This document shows positions 61,532-64,000 of a stretch of DNA of 64,000 bases, piece by piece. The notes beneath the pieces are model-generated. The model saw nothing but the letters and a program-made list of their open reading frames with translations. It was not told the DNA's origin and did no database searches. A program made the position numbers and the translations under genes. Position 1 is the first letter of the stretch. Each line of letters starts with the position of its first letter. Source of the DNA: Nocardia carnea (GTDB lineage: Bacteria > Actinomycetota > Actinomycetes > Mycobacteriales > Mycobacteriaceae); the NCBI RefSeq assembly GCF_029868855.1, contig NZ_JARWOV010000239.1, positions 42,501 to 106,500 of the forward strand, in the 5' to 3' direction.

Positions 61532-62306
61532 GAATTCGCTGTGGCGGCGTGAGAAATCCCGGGCCGCTGGATTCTCACGCATCCACGTTTCGGGACGTTT
61601 GCAGCCCTGTCGCCGCGCGCCGTCGGTTCCAGCCCTCCCGCGGCCCTTTTCGGTCGATCCATATCGACATGTGGGCGCCCCGTTCATCCCGGCTGGAGCC
61701 ACGGCACCACCATGTCGGTGAAGACACGTCGAGTGCATGAAGCGCAGGAGGACAAGCGAATTCGGCGTCTCGCGCCCCGGCGGCTTTCGTGACCGTGAAC
61801 GCGCGCTGCGAATCGAAGCTGCGCCGGGTACTGCTCGGGCCTGCCGCGGCCGATCCACAGCCTTCCGGGATTCTTGCTCGGCGGCCCTCCTGATCGCCAT
61901 GCGTCGGCGCTGTTGCGCTCCGCGGGTCGGGACACACGTGCATTTCGCCGAATGCCGTGCTGCGCATTCTGGACTGTGTGCCGTGCGCACGGTGCGGTCC
62001 GCGATTCGCCGCCGATCCTGTCCGGTCCCGCTCACCGGAAATGCGACAGACGGCATTTCGGACACGCTTTATCGTCCGTGATACCAGCAGCTGGTGACCT
62101 ACATCACGAAGAACGGGTTGTTCCCGATCGAATATGTGCCGTGGGTGCCGGCGCTGGTGCAGTTTCCGCGGTGCCGTAGGTCCGCCGGGTCTGCTGCCGA
62201 ATCCCGGCCGCGCGACGACGTCGCGGAATGTCGTATTCCATGGGCGTGGACCGGGCGATACGGCGACGGAAAATCCCGGGTCCATCTCGTTTCAGGAGGA
62301 CAATCG
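61532..62306. other. Non-coding region before the MFS gene
   Basis: I see no recognisable gene in these 775 bases. An AGGAGG at about 61746-61751 looks like a ribosome binding site, but the frame after it has no family similarity and poor codon bias. The end of the region carries the AGGAGGA ribosome binding site of the transporter gene. Confidence 0.5.
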
Positions 62307-63794
62307 ATGTCCGATTCCGCATCCCGGCGCAGCGTCGGAAGTACCGACGAGGCATCGGGTTTCCGAACCCCGGCGCTGATCATCACGGCGCTCGTGCTCG
62401 CCGAATGCGTCAGTGCCTTCGAAGCCGGCACGATATTCATCGCGTTGCCGCGGTTCAGTGAAATCTTCGGGGCCCCGGCCTCGACGACGGGGTGGGCGGT
62501 GACGGCCTTCATGCTCGTCGCGGCAGCGACAGCACTGGTCGGTGGCCGTCTCGGGGATATGTACGGCCGCAAGAAGATTCTCATCGTCGTCATGCTGGTT
62601 TCGGTGCTCGGTTCGCTGATCAGCGTATTCGGCGATTCGATGGCGGCGATCATCGCCGGGCGGGGCGTGCAGGGAGCCGCGGGAGCGATCATGCCGCTCT
62701 GCTACGGCCTCGCTCGTGAAGTTTTGCCCGCCCCCAAGATTCCGATCGCGGTGGGCTTCATCAGCGGTGCGGCCCTGCTGGCCGGATCGGGTGGTTCCCT
62801 GATCGCCGGTGTCCTGCTCGACGTCGCCGACTGGCATATGATCTTCGTCCTCGCCGCTGTCCTGGCCGTCGTGGCTTCCGCCGTGGTCGCGGTGGTGCTG
62901 CCGGTATCGCATACCCGGTCGGAACTGCCCCGGTTCGACTATGTGGGTGCGATCCTGATGACACCCGGCCTGATCGCGCTGCTGTACGGCATCACGCAGG
63001 GCCCGGCGTGGGGCTGGACCAGTCCTGCGGTCATCGGCCTGATCGTCGCCGGTCTCGGCATCCTGACGGTGTGGACCTTCTGGGAACTGGGCCGCAGCGA
63101 ACCTCTGGTGGACCTGCGGGTTCTGGCGAGCAAACGGATGACGCTCAACCTGATCGCGCTGTCGGTGCTCGCACTCGGTCCCGCCGGCGCGGTGCAGGTC
63201 GTGACCCCGATGATCCTGCAGTCGCCTTCGTCGTTACCGGTCGGCCTCGGAATGTCGGCGACGGTCACCGGTCTGGTGGCCGGTATCGCCGCGCTGTTCG
63301 GTTTCGCCGCCTCGCCGCTGGCGGGCGCGGTCGCCGGACGCTGGGGCGGCCGGACGGCCTTCCTCATCGGGGCCGCGCTGTTCGCCGTCGCCAACATCAT
63401 GATCTTCGCCGGCCACAAATCGCTACCCGTGATGATGGGTGTTTTCGCGGTAGCGGCCGTCGCCACGGCATTCGCCTTCACCGGCTACCCGAAGATCGTG
63501 ATCGAATCCGTGCCGGACAACGTCACCAGCGTGACGACAGGCATCCTGAGCACCGCCCGGCAGGCGTTTTCGGCGGTGGGAGTGGCCATCGTATCGGTCA
63601 TGCTCTCGATATGGACGGTCCCCGGCACCACCGCGCCCGCGTTGTCGTCGTTCAACGTGGCGATGGGCTGGTTCATCGTCTGCTCGCTGATCGTGGCGGC
63701 CATCTGCCTGTTCATCGGCAGACCGCCTCGGGAGCCGAAGGCGACCGGCGATACCGCTGGTGAGCCGGGTGCCGCGGAGGCCGCCTTCGTCTGA
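62307..63794 (+). CDS. MFS transporter, DHA2 (14-helix) type
   Basis: A 495-residue transporter with about 14 predicted membrane segments. It has ITALVLAECVSAFEAGTIFI with the motif IALPRFSEIFG, WAVTAFMLVAAATALVGGRL, the motif A GDMYGRKKILIVVMLV, and GRGVQGAAGAIMPLCYGLAR (motif C region). The layout fits the DHA2 drug/H+ antiporter family, but the natural cargo is unknown. AGGAGGA stands 7 bases before the ATG. Its C-terminal tail is acidic (TGEPGAAEAAF-type). Confidence 0.9.
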   Translation: MSDSASRRSVGSTDEASGFRTPALIITALVLAECVSAFEAGTIFIALPRFSEIFGAPASTTGWAVTAFMLVAAATALVGGRLGDMYGRKKILIVVMLVSVLGSLISVFGDSMAAIIAGRGVQGAAGAIMPLCYGLAREVLPAPKIPIAVGFISGAALLAGSGGSLIAGVLLDVADWHMIFVLAAVLAVVASAVVAVVLPVSHTRSELPRFDYVGAILMTPGLIALLYGITQGPAWGWTSPAVIGLIVAGLGILTVWTFWELGRSEPLVDLRVLASKRMTLNLIALSVLALGPAGAVQVVTPMILQSPSSLPVGLGMSATVTGLVAGIAALFGFAASPLAGAVAGRWGGRTAFLIGAALFAVANIMIFAGHKSLPVMMGVFAVAAVATAFAFTGYPKIVIESVPDNVTSVTTGILSTARQAFSAVGVAIVSVMLSIWTVPGTTAPALSSFNVAMGWFIVCSLIVAAICLFIGRPPREPKATGDTAGEPGAAEAAFV

Positions 63795-64000
63795 TACGTC
63801 GGGCCCCGCCCCCCCGCCCAGAAACACAGCAAGGGGCCCCCCCGGCCCCGCCCCCCCCCAACCCCCGCGTACACGATTCCGCAATTCACCTCGCCGCGGA
63901 AGCCGTGCCCTCACCGTCGACAGCGGATGCGAGGACGCCGAGACGAGCCCGTCGCTCGAGCTGCGCATCCGGCCACTCACAGCGCGGCGTAGATCTGCGC
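63795..64000. other. C-rich low-complexity tail of the window
   Basis: Runs of C and G at about 63803-63873 (including a run of nine C) follow the transporter stop and may include a terminator hairpin of GGGGCCCCC type. On the minus strand, the last bases read AQIYAAL followed by a stop (63979-63977), which may be the end of a gene beyond the window, but seven residues are too few to name it. Confidence 0.4.

Noticed and set aside
63977..64000. End of a DUF433-like gene at the window edge.
   Set aside because: Only seven residues (AQIYAAL) are visible, too few to assign.
1..64000. CRISPR arrays, insertion sequences, integrases, tRNA or rRNA genes.
   Set aside because: None was seen; the only tandem repeat is the short three-copy one at 37.4 kb, and no transposase or integrase motifs appear in any frame.

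Overview
The window looks like chromosomal DNA of a mycolic-acid actinobacterium, most likely Nocardia (inference). The supporting signs are very high G+C with strong third-position G/C bias, a tandem pair of MspA-type porins like the Nocardia NfpA/NfpB channels, a latex-clearing protein (Lcp), a mycobacterial-type LigB, F420-dependent LLM oxidoreductases, a mycofactocin-type SDR, an Acg-type nitroreductase, many TetR regulators and a KstR-like operator. I found no rRNA, tRNA, CRISPR array, insertion sequence or prophage.

Layout. 0.8-5.4 kb: a four-gene operon (AttH/DUF7064-like protein, winged-helix protein, a pyruvate phosphate dikinase-like protein without its PEP barrel, and a PEP-utilising/rifampin-phosphotransferase-like protein). 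5.5-9.9 kb: TetR regulators, a cytochrome P450 and an F420 oxidoreductase. 10.0-16.8 kb: a complete, translationally coupled Wadjet plasmid-defence operon (jetABCD), preceded on the same strand by the ATP-dependent DNA ligase LigB and a secreted lipase. 20-24 kb: stress/dormancy-like genes (Acg nitroreductase, double universal stress protein, DUF4383 membrane protein, stress SDR). 24.4-26 kb: rubber oxygenase Lcp and a small secreted protein. 26-37 kb: an LLM oxidoreductase, a membrane protein, a DUF35 + thiolase pair under a KstR-like box, a degenerate EF-G-like G domain, a DUF574 methyltransferase, a divergent inositol-phosphatase-fold protein, and a hydrolase/TetR/SDR/epimerase group. 37.5-55.7 kb: a large acyl-CoA/terpenoid- or steroid-type catabolic region (enoate reductase, second P450, two CoA ligases, crotonase, acyl-CoA dehydrogenase, CoA transferase, several SDRs, Rieske oxygenase). 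56.4-63.8 kb: two porins, thioesterase, VOC protein, SDRs, SnoaL-like protein and an MFS transporter.

How the genes fit together. The catabolic genes form several operons, each next to its own TetR gene, and four regulator-associated promoter regions carry clear inverted repeats (near 6.2, 34.55, 44.2 and 53.4 kb). Together they could activate a substrate as its CoA ester, dehydrogenate and hydrate it, and oxidise rings with Rieske, P450 and flavin enzymes; the substrate cannot be read from sequence. The items most worth follow-up are the PPDK-derived two-protein phosphotransfer operon, the Wadjet operon beside ligB, the EF-G-derived protein that has lost its GTP-binding motifs, and the two P450s lacking the ExxR arginine.
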